From Rhyacophila brunnea (taxonomy: Eukaryota > Arthropoda > Insecta > Trichoptera > Rhyacophilidae), in the NCBI GenBank assembly GCA_022495005.1, contig JAGYXB010000658.1:62001-126000 (forward strand): 64,000 nt of DNA, written 5' to 3'. The translations under genes and the position numbers were made by a program. Under the pieces are notes generated by a model. The model worked only from the letters and a program-made list of their open reading frames with translations, made no database searches and was not told the origin of the DNA. Below are positions 45,014 through 54,744 of this stretch, one piece after another (positions within the stretch are counted from its first letter, which is position 1; each line of letters begins with the position of its first letter).

Positions 45014-45761
45014 CAGTGACGTCCCGTGGGGGTAGGCAGATTGAGCGTTGCTTGGGGGCGGCAGTGACTCGAAAGGTGGCAAATCGAAGAGAATCATTTG
45101 GTAGATATATGAGTACCTTGGTATCAAAGTGGGACAAACGCCACCTCCCACTAAATTCATGTTTTAATTGATTATGGTAGTACAAGTGATGCTCTTTTCA
45201 AAAAATACCAAAAAGTATCAAAAACTGTAGTTTTCATAGAGATTTTTGAGTTTAAAGTTGGTTAAATGAAAAACGGACACTTTTCACACATGTTTGTGAG
45301 TGTCCTGTATATCTCCTGATATGTAAAATTTTATAAATGGCTTATGCCCCACTTTGATACAAATAAACTCATATATAGAATTAGCTACCTAAACTTAGTA
45401 ATAACCACAATATCTTTCCATTTCAGCTGACTGGTTGGAAATAAAATGTATAATTTAACTTAAAAGGTTTAACAGGACTGTCTAACAGTTTTGTCGGGTT
45501 CGCGATGTCTAGTTTACTTCCGTTGCTCTTCAAGTCCTTGAGACCTTCGACCTTGGTGACCAGAAAAGACATGTGCAGATTGTACAGATGGCTGTCGAAA
45601 CTAAAGATGCACCCCCCCTCTCTTACAGAGTGTCCCACCTACCGCTACTGCTTTAGTCTGTGATCTGTATCGAAGGGTCGCACCGTCGTTATATCGATTA
45701 TCCATATGGGGCGGTATTTTGGCACTGCCTAGTGGCGGCATCTTGTCTAGGGACGTCACTG
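45014..45761 (+). mobile_element. hAT-type MITE H1, copy 3 (748 bp)
   Basis: Ends CAGTGACGTCCCGTGGGGGT and GGGACGTCACTG, flanked by CAGCTGAC (45006-45013) and CAGCTGGC (45762-45769), an 8-bp duplication with one mismatch. It contains about 270 extra bases near 45100-45380 relative to the copy at 27111, flanked by copies of 'gatatatgagta'-like sequence. Confidence 0.9.
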
Positions 45762-46079
45762 CAGCTGGCGGTCGCCAGTCTGTCTCACAAGGTCTTGCAG
45801 ACGGCTTGGCGGTATTGGATTATAATTGTGAAGTATGCATAGACGGCGCCATAGTTTTCCTTTCGGGATTGATTTTCATTCGCCTCAGTCAGTTTGACAT
45901 TTCGCTGATTTGTCAGTTTTACGATTTGCAAGTCGTTACTGCCAATATAAATTTGGGGTCATATGCGTAGTCTATTCTGGAGTCTGGCCTTCACAATATC
46001 GACTGACACCACTTCAGACTGATAGGTCTAGCAGAACAGCTGGCAATCGCCGATTGCTACCACTGACATTTTAATAGAA

Positions 46080-46453
46080 TATGTTTATATATTGCAATTT
46101 TTCATTCATTCTTATTTGTTTTTGATGAACTAAGCACATACATTACACGTCATGTTGTTGGTGAGTTTTTATAATTCATTAAACCCTGCCTAAACCAAAC
46201 AATAGTAGTTAAAATATAATTCTATCTATTAAATATCCAAAATGATGTATGATTTAATAGCATAATTTTAAATATTTTATGGAAAGATAAGTATTATGGC
46301 TTGGTTTTCCCAGGGTTAATTTGAATTTTAAAAACTAACCAACACCATCTGTAAATCGTAGTCTTAGTTCAATGTAAACAAATACGTATAACTGATAAAG
46401 TTTAGTCTGTACTATCTATGGTGGATCCACCCTACGTCCACCCATCGCCACTA
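46080..46453 (+). mobile_element. hAT-type MITE H2, decayed copy 3
   Basis: Aligns with the middle and right part of 35664-36232 (AAACCCTGCCTAAACCAAAC, TGTAAATCGTAGTCTTAGTT, CACCCATCGCCACT). The left terminus is missing. Confidence 0.7.
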
Positions 46454-46848
46454 CATGATAGTCTAATTTTTCATACATTTAGATTATTGCGTTATAATAC
46501 GTTTTATATATTCAATGGGGGAAGATCCCATTAGATTGAAAAAATTTAAAATTATTTCTCATAATGTCTTTTAAGATACTCGTAATTACCACCCTGAAGC
46601 GGTGTGTCCATATGCTTTGCTTAGGAACAAAAATGGTATTTTATTTTAAAATTCTTTAAAGTACTTAATATACTAATGAATAAATTCCAACATGCTAAAT
46701 TTATTATTTAACAAACTATCTGGGTGGGGAAATAAAAAAAGTATTATTTTTATCATGTACAAAAGTGGAAAAGTAGTAGGTATCTACTTACATATTGTAC
46801 CTAATTGTGGAATAAAAATGTCATAATTGACTATATTTCACTATAAGT
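46454..46848. other. Intergenic, nothing recognised
   Basis: No feature was identified. Confidence 0.4.
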
Positions 46849-46852
46849 ATAT

Positions 46853-47118
46853 CGTCACTGTTCTGACAGAAGACACTAATTCGAAAAAATTACATATTGA
46901 GTTAGTTATACCAAAATGTTCCTTATTTCAAACTTTTCCGTCTGGAAACCTTCTTAATAAATACGATTTTTTATTTTAATTCTTTATTTTAAGTCATCCT
47001 TTTTACGATTACTTAATAAACTCACATGATAGACAATTTCAAACATTTTAAAAACTTCAAAGTCAAAATACTCAAATCTAGTATTCTCCAGTTAATGTGT
47101 TCTGCCAGAACAGAGACG
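46853..47118. mobile_element. MITE with CG...CG ends and ATAT duplication (266 bp, CG-1-like)
   Basis: Ends CGTCACTGTTCTGACAGAAG and the complement of CGTCTCTGTTCTGGCAGAAC, flanked by ATAT (46849-46852 and 47119-47122). The first eight bases and the target match the 2024-bp transposon at 7646, so it may be a short relative moved by the same enzyme type. Confidence 0.78.
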
Positions 47119-47122
47119 ATAT

Positions 47123-47705
47123 TATATTTCACTTATAAGTGATGAATGATAAAATAGCAAACAACATGCATAATAAGAAGCATTATTAGAATGTTATTTT
47201 TATTGAATAGGTATTAATAGTTACTAGTGATATAAAAGAAGAAGAAAGGTTACTGTAATTTTATATACAATAATTATTATTATAAAATATATTACCATCA
47301 TTAATTTGTAATAACCTACTTGTATTAAACGTCACATCAATTTCATTTACCTACCTAAATGTAAACATAATACAATTATTACTGAATCACGATAACTACT
47401 GACGTTACCCCAGTCCCGGAATAATCACAAAGGCACTTTATCTTCAACCGGTCCTGCCCTTAGACCGATTAAGAACCTTTGATTAGGTAGCTCAGCTCTA
47501 TATGGGAGGAGGTAGTCACCTAAAGTTCTTGTTCGACACTATTTGAATACACTATAACAATATTATTTATTTTTAAATATTGTTTAAAGAGCCGCCACCT
47601 AGTAATAGGCTGACGTCTAGATCGTTAATTATTTCATTAACCTCAAATTTAAATTTACTTTCGTAAATATATATGCAAATGTCAAAGACAGCTGACCTCC
47701 TGTCA
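47123..47705. other. Intergenic, nothing recognised
   Basis: No feature was identified. Confidence 0.4.
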
Positions 47706-49099
47706 CTTTTCTCTAGGTCCATTTACCTGGAACACCCAATGTTAAAACTCCAACTTTTTTCGAGTGCATTCGTTTGTGCATCGTTAGTGCACGTTTGTGC
47801 ACGCGTTTTTTTTGTTTGTGCACGCACATTAAAGGGGTTATTCGCATTTCAATTTGGGTGACCCAGCTAAATGCTGGATACTTGTGTCACTAAACATGTG
47901 TTTTTCCTTAAATTTAAATTGTAAACACTTGTGCGTTGGTAGTGTACGTTAGTGCATGATTTTGTTTTGCTTTTTCACCTATATTCAGCGCGCTATTTAA
48001 TTTTAAAGTTTGTATGCAAAATCTGACTGGGTGGGTTTAAAAAAATATTTTGTAGTTAAATCTCTTGTTGCATAGCTAGTGCGCAATTATTTATACTTTT
48101 TTATTTTTTTTCTCATATAGTGCGTGAGTTATTCTATATGAAATATTTAATTAACGTTAAGTAGAACCACCCAACAAACTTTTTAAACTTTTTATTAGGT
48201 CATCAATTTGTCTATTATTGGCTTACGTTTGTGCACGTGCTTTTTTTGTTTTATCGATTATATCGTGAGAGATATTATTTTTTAAAATTTAGTGACTTGA
48301 TACTTGAACCATTAAAATTGCCTTAAAATTTTTTTGTTTAGTGCATCCAATTAGGTTAATTTATGTAAACTTTAAGCACGATTTCAAAAAATTTTATCTT
48401 TTATATTAAACTAGTAATTAGATTTTGAGTGGCCGTCAAGTTTTAAAACCAAACATTTATTTTCCACATTTTTTAAATGCACACCTTTGAGTAATTTAAT
48501 TACATGATTTTTCATGAAATTTTTATTGTCTTTCCATTTAAATTACGCGAAAAATTCGCATTTTTCCATTTTCACTAAGTACCCCGTCAAAATTTCCTGA
48601 ACAAAAACGACCGCATCCGTTTGGAACATCCAGTCAAAAGAGTCTCCTCAAAATATCCAAAACGGTGTAAGGCTCACTAAATATGTCGGTTTATAATAGA
48701 CTATTTCAAAATTGACAATTTGATTTCACAAAAGTGTCAAAATTACAAAATCATTCAACTTTCTTAACATTTATCTATTTATTTATGATTTTGAATGGAT
48801 CAATGTCAGTTTCATAAGGAAAAATGCAGTAAATTATATAATTATACTTACCTACTGTTTTTTAAAATGATCTGTAATAAAAATAAATACCGTTAAGTTA
48901 TTAGAATACAATTAGGTATGCATACTTTTGAAAAATGCAATAGGTATGTTTTTATGCAACGATATTTTCTTCAAAAGATAATATTGGAATGACATTTATA
49001 TTTTTTTTATATAAAGGGGTTAACTTGCAGGCACTTAACTCTTTCTAATAATATTTGCATCTTCTTTTTCTCTGTTTCTCCAGGTGGTGCAACGAATGT

Positions 49100-50135
49100 T
49101 TGTAGTTCTGGTAGGTGTTATGTTAGGAGAGAAGTGTTAGTCACTTCATATTATGCTATTCAGAATCGATATCAAATAAAGTTTTGTAGGTTCTTTAAAA
49201 AGTTATTGCCTCTGACGGCTTCGACAATTGTTTCACGCAAATGGTTTTCTTTTGAATGTGTGTGTTTATTAGTTCTAAAACAACGTACCTACTTACATAT
49301 CTGTTTACATTTATATTTAAACTCATCACGATTATGAGTTTTTAAATGACATATTTGTTTAGGTTATACTTTCAAAATAAAATTAATCACACGCAAATGG
49401 TTTTTCTCCTGTTTCGTTTTATGAGCGTTAAGATAATTTTATGCCGAGCCTCCGTATAAGTAGTCAATTTATTTAAAAGGTTATTCACCATTTTGTATCT
49501 TTACATATGTTTGAAGATTACTACGTGGCGAGCATCCAAATGAACATACATTGCATTTATAAGATTTTTCACGAGTATGTTCTATATAATATTATGTACA
49601 TATTCATTTCATGTCTTTTAAGACAACAAAGTCGTACGCATTTATATGAATATACATCGAATTTTAAAGGTTTGTCACCAGAATTTGTCATTTGTTAGTT
49701 TTTAAGATGACTTAGTTGCGAGCATCTATATGAACAAACATTGCATTTATAAGGTTTTTCACCATCCACCAAAAATGGCCGCGCGGCTTAAGCGTTGGCA
49801 TATTGCGTCAAGTGTCCCTAGTTCCAATCCTCGGTCCGGCAAGTGCGCATATTATTCGCGAAAATCTATATGAACATACATTGCATTTTTAGATTTTTCA
49901 TCGGAATGTGTCATTTTGTGTCTTTTAAAACTTTAATTTGCGAGCATCTATATGAACATAAATCGCATTCGTTAGTGTGTTCAGTATTGTCATTCCACAT
50001 GTTTTAAGACAACTAGGTTTTTTAAATGACATATTTGATTACATTTCAAAGTCATCACTCATTACACGCAACTCGTTTTTCTCCTGAATGTGTAAGTTTA
50101 TGAGTTCTTAAACAACGTATTCGATACAATGCTGC
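49100..50135 (-). pseudogene. Zinc-finger array remnants, left arm
   Basis: On the minus strand one can read repeated decayed C2H2 pieces: RTHKLTHSGEK-like near 50110, CSYRCSQ-like strings coded by TGTTCATATAGATGCTCGCA (several places), and KPLKFDVYSYKC-like near 49640. Stops and frameshifts interrupt every unit. The same pieces occur in the right arm (52750-53710) on the plus strand. The finger style (C-x-x-C-[DS]-Y-[KR]-C) matches genes A and B. Confidence 0.75.
49772..49850 (+). repeat. SINE-1 head in the left arm
   Basis: TGGCCGCGCGGCTTAAGCGT with a B-box-like CTAGTTCCAATCC, only the tRNA-related part. Its mirror copy is at 53020-53092. Confidence 0.75.
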
Positions 50136-50474
50136 CAAAAGTTGGTAAGTTGATAGTTTAGGTATTTTGAGTTTACCACGGATAAGATGTCTATACTTAT
50201 ATACGTTTGCCATATAAAAATATCAAGTTCATCCGATTTTTAAAACATAGTTTCTTTAGCAGCTATTCATTATGTTAAAAATACGTGACTCTTGATCGTT
50301 GAATTTACCAACATCAGAAGACTGTAAAGATGTTTACAGTTTTAATTTAGATAAGAATCTAATTAATGAAACGCAGTGGTAAAATCTTTGTAATACTATT
50401 ATCTAACATTTTTATTATTTTTCAATAGTTGAGCTAAAATAATAAAGGACTTCCGAAATAAGTTTGTAAATATT

Positions 50475-50711
50475 ATGGTAAAATGGCATAGAAATTACAT
50501 TATTTTCAACAGAAGGTATATGGAAGAATTATCAGAAACATATTCAAATAACATAAACTTATTCAATGAAAGAACTTATGAACTTACACATTCAGGAGAA
50601 AAACCATTTGCGTGTGATGAATGTGATTTCCAATATAATCAAATATGTAATTTAAACATACCTAGTGAGCTTAAAACATATGAAATGGCAATACTGATAA
50701 AAACTTTATAA
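50475..50711 (+). CDS. 78-codon open frame with one C2H2 half-finger, left arm
   Basis: The frame starts MVKWHRNYIIFNRRYM, continues SETYSNN.NLFNERTYE and then enters THSGEKPFACDECDFQYNQ before leaving finger sequence. The mirror frame in the right arm (52378-52142) is also 78 codons and differs at about ten residues. It contains a linker and the cysteine half of a finger, without the histidine half. Expression and function are unknown; it may be a chance-open remnant of the captured gene. Confidence 0.35.
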   Translation: MVKWHRNYIIFNRRYMEELSETYSNNINLFNERTYELTHSGEKPFACDECDFQYNQICNLNIPSELKTYEMAILIKTL

Positions 50712-50739
50712 ATGCGATGAAAGTTCATATAGATGCTCG

Positions 50740-51700
50740 CAAATTAGTTGTCTTCTCCTCTCTCCTTGGTTGTATACTCATGGCTGAGGATCTTGACCAC
50801 TGTTAAATTTTGTTATCCTTTGAGCGACTAAGACTTTCAAGCCTTCTCGATCTTCAGTTTCTCGCAAAGCAGAATAAATGGTGACCGCAGTAATCGTAAA
50901 AAACATGATATGACAAATTCTTTCGAAGAACCTAAATTTAATCAGTGCACATATAGCTGCTCGCAACATAGTAATTTAAAAAGACAAAAGTGATAATAAA
51001 TAGTATTGAAAAACCTTAAAAATGCAATTATTGTTTATAAAGATGCTCGCAACTTATAAACATTAAAATCTCTAAAATGAAACATAACGGGGGACACCCT
51101 CATTAATGCAATTTGTGGACATATAGATGCTCGCGAATTAATATTTTAGAAGACAAACAAAAGCCATATTCTAATGAAAAACTTTATAAATGTGATGAAT
51201 GTTCATATAGATGCTCGCAAATTAGTTGTTTTCTCCTCTCTTCTTGGTTGTATACTCATGGCTGAGGATCTTGACCACTTTTAAATTTTGTCATCCTTTG
51301 AGCGACCAACACTTTTAAGCCGTCTCGACCTTCCGCTTCTCGCAGAGCGGAATGAATGATGCCAGCAATACTCGTAAAAAACATGAAATAACACATTGTG
51401 ACGAAAAACCTAAATGTGATCAGTGGACATATAGATGCTCGCCAGTTTAAAAATAAATAAGATGACAAAAAAATGTGTTCAAAAACCTTATAAATGCAAT
51501 ATATGTTCATAAAGATGCTCGCAACCTAGAAACCTTAAATCTATAAAATAAAACATAACGGGGCACACCCTCATAAATGCGATTTGTGCTTATATAGATG
51601 CTCGCGAATTAATGTTGTAAAAGTCATACAATGTCACATTCTGATTAAAAATTTTAGAAATTCAATGTATGTTCATATAGATTCTCGCGACGTGGTAGTC
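50740..51700. repeat. Tandem duplication of about 480 bp near the centre of the fold-back
   Basis: TTGGTTGTATACTCATGGCT and the following ATCTTGACCACT block occur at about 50765 and 51245 in the same orientation, and once reversed near 52070. Each copy can be read on one strand as a peptide ending KVLVAQRITKFNSGQDPQP-like before a stop; its origin is unknown. Confidence 0.75.
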
Positions 51701-52141
51701 TTTAAATACCTACATATTATGACACATATTGTTTTCGAACATGTCCATTACTTATAAGATCTTATAATCCCAAATCCCTTATGGGATCATTTATGAGGGT
51801 GTGCCCCGTTATGTTTTATTTTATACATTTTTTTTGCATTTATAAGGTTTTTGAACACTTTTTTGTCATCTTATGTATTTTTAAACTAGCGAGCATCTAT
51901 ATGTACACTGATCACATTTAGGTTCTTCGTCACAATGTGTTATTTCATGTTTTTTACGAGTATTGATGGCACCATTCATTCTGCTCTGCGAGAAACTGAA
52001 GATCGAGAAGGCTTGAAAGTCTTAGTCGCTCAAAGGATAACAAAATTTAACAGTGGTCAAGATCCTCAGCCATGAGTATACAACCAAGAAGGGAATCGAA
52101 AACAACTAATTTGCGAGCATCTGTATGAACTTTCATCGCAT

Positions 52142-52378
52142 TTATAAAGTTTTTATCAGTATGGCTATTCCATATGTTTTAACTTTACTGGGTATTTTTA
52201 AATTACATATTTGATTATATTGGAAATCACATTCATTACACGCAAATGGTTTTTCTCCTGAATGTGTAAGTTCATAAGTTCTTTCATTGAATAAGTTCAT
52301 GTTATTTGAATATGTTTCTGATAATTTTTCCATATACCTTCTGTTGAAAATAATGTAATGTCTATGCCATTTTACCAT
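52142..52378 (-). CDS. 78-codon open frame with one C2H2 half-finger, right arm
   Basis: Mirror of the frame at 50475-50711: MVKWHRHYIIFNRRYM start, THSGEKPFACNECDFQYNQ centre. Both copies have the same length, stop in the same place and differ mostly by single substitutions. Whether this is selection or recent arm homogenisation cannot be told from one copy. Confidence 0.35.
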   Translation of the reverse strand: MVKWHRHYIIFNRRYMEKLSETYSNNMNLFNERTYELTHSGEKPFACNECDFQYNQICNLKIPSKVKTYGIAILIKTL

Positions 52379-52749
52379 AATATTTACAAACTTATTTCGG
52401 AAGTCCTATATTATTTTAGCTTAACTATTGAAAAATAATAAAACTGTTAGGTTATAGTATTACAAAGATTTTACCACTGCGTTTCATTAGTTAGATTCTT
52501 ATCTAAATTAAAACTGTAAACATCTTTACAGTCTTCTGATGTTGGTAAATTCAACGATCAAGAGTCACGTTTTTTTAACATAATGAATAGCTGCTAAAGA
52601 AACTATGTTTTAAAAATCGGATGAACTTGATATTTTTATAATATGGCAAACGTATATAAGTATAGACATCTTATCCGTGGTAAACTCAAAATACCTAAAC
52701 TATCAACTTACCAATTTTTGGCAGCATCGTATCGAATACGTTGTTTAAG

Positions 52750-53710
52750 AACTCATAAACTTACACGTTCAGGAGAAAAACCAGTTGCGTGTAATGTTTG
52801 ATGACTTTGAAATGTTATCAAATATGTCATTTAAAAAACCTAGTAGTCTTAAAACATGTGGAATGACAATACTGGTATACACACTAACGAATGCGATTTA
52901 TGTTCATATAGATGCTCGCAAATTAAAGTTTTAAAAGACACAAAATGACACATTCCGATGAAAAATCTAACAAATGCAATGTATGTTCATATAGATTTTC
53001 GCGAATAATATGCGTACTTGCCAGACCGAGGATTAGAACTAGGGACCCTTGACGCAATATGCCAACGCTTAAGCCGCGCGGCCATTTTTGGTGGATGGTG
53101 AAAAACCTTATAAATGCAATGTATGTTCATATAGATGCTCGCAACTTAGTCATCTTAAAAACTAACAAATGACAAATTCTGGTGACAAACCTTTAAAATT
53201 CGATGTATATTCATATAAATGCGTACGACTTTGTTGTCTAAGAAGACATGAAATTAATATGTACATATTATATAGAACATACTCGTGAAAAATCTTATAA
53301 ATGCAATGTATGTTCATTTGGATGCTCGCGACGGAGTAATCTTCAAACATATGTAAAGATACAAAATGGTGAATAACCTTTTAAATAAATTGACTACTTA
53401 TACGGAGGCTCGGCACAAAATTATCTTAACGCTCATAAAACGAAACAGGAGAAAAACCATTTGCGTGTGATGAATTTTATTTTGAAAGTAGTACCTAAAC
53501 AAATATGTCATTTAAAAACTCATACTCGTGATGAGTTTAAATATAAATGTAAACAGATATGTTAGTAGGTACGTTGTTTAAGAACTAGTAAACACACACA
53601 TTCAAAAGAAAACCATTTGCGTGAAACAAATGTCGAAGCCGTCAGAGGCAATAATTTTTTAAAGAACCTACAAAACTTTATTTGATATCGATTCTGAATA
53701 GCATAATATG
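52750..53710 (+). pseudogene. Zinc-finger array remnants, right arm
   Basis: Plus-strand mirror of 49100-50135. Near 53098 the reading is GEKPYKCNVCSYRCSQLSHL followed by a stop, then a further decayed unit SGDKPLKFDVYSYKC and LCCLRRHE. It is the best-preserved finger in the element, but the histidine half is broken. Confidence 0.75.
53020..53092 (-). repeat. SINE-1 head in the right arm
   Basis: Complement of the sequence at 49772-49850, at the mirror position. Confidence 0.75.
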
Positions 53711-54744
53711 AAGTGACTAACACTTCTCTCCTAACATAACACCTACCAGAATTACAAGCATACGTTGCACCACCTGGAGAAACAGAGAAAAAGAAGATGC
53801 AAATATTATTAGGAAGAGTAAGTGCCTGCAAGTTAACCCCTTTATATAAAAAAAAATATAAATGTCATTCCAATATTATCTTTTGAAGAAAATATCGTTG
53901 CATAAAAACATATTGCATTTTTCAAAAGTATGCATCCCTAATTGTATTCTAATAACTTAACGGTATTTATTTTTAATACCTACAGATCATTTTAAAAAAC
54001 AGTAGGTAAGTATAATTATATAATTTACTGCATTTTTCCTTATGGAACTGACATTGATCCATTCAAAATCATAAATAAATAGATAAATGTTAATAAAGTT
54101 GAATGATTTTGTAATTTCGACACTTTTGTGTAAATCAAATTGTCAATTTTGAGGTAGTCTAGTATAAGCCGACATATTTAGTGAGCCTTACACCGTTTTG
54201 GCTATTTTGCTGAGACTCTTTTGACTGGATGTTCCAAACGGATGCGGTTGTTTTTGTTCGGGACATTTTGACGGGTTACTAAGTGAAAATGGAAAAATGC
54301 GAATTTTTCGCGTAATTTAAATGAAAAAGCAATAAAAACTTCATAAAAAATCATGTAATTAAATTACTCAAAGGTGTATAATTAAAAAATGTGGAAAAAA
54401 ATGTTTGGTTTTAAAACTTGGCGTCCGCTCAAAATCAAATTACTAGTTTAACATAAGAGGTAAAAATTTAAAAAATCGTGTTAAAAGATAACATAAATAT
54501 ACCTAATTAGATGCATTTAACAAAAAAAAATTAAAGCTAATTTATTGGTTCAAGTATCAAGTCATTAGAGACCAAACGTTTAGCTGGAACACCCAATTTG
54601 AAATTGGAATTTTTCTGTTATTATATGTGCACAAACGAAAAAAAATCGTGCACAAACGTGCACTAACGATGCACAAACAAATGCACCCAAAAAATGTTGG
54701 AGTTTTAACATTGGGTGATCCAGGTAAATGGACCTCTTTTCTCT

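Larger units (their letters stand above)
47715..54735. mobile_element. 7021-bp fold-back element carrying zinc-finger gene remnants
   Basis: Both ends read AGGTCCATTTACCTGG, then ACACCCAATGTTAAAACTCC (one mismatch on the right). CTTTTCTCT stands directly outside both ends (47706-47714 and 54736-54744), a 9-bp duplication. Almost the whole interior is an inverted repeat centred near 51.7 kb: for example 49134 pairs with about 53710, 50475 with 52378, and 51550 with 51810. The left arm is longer because a unit of about 480 bp is duplicated (50740-51220 and 51225-51700), while the right arm lacks about 420 bases near its outer end. Arms carry decayed C2H2 motifs such as YKCNVCSYRCSQ. Long TIRs with a 9-bp duplication fit Mutator-like or fold-back elements; no transposase was found. 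Confidence 0.9.
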
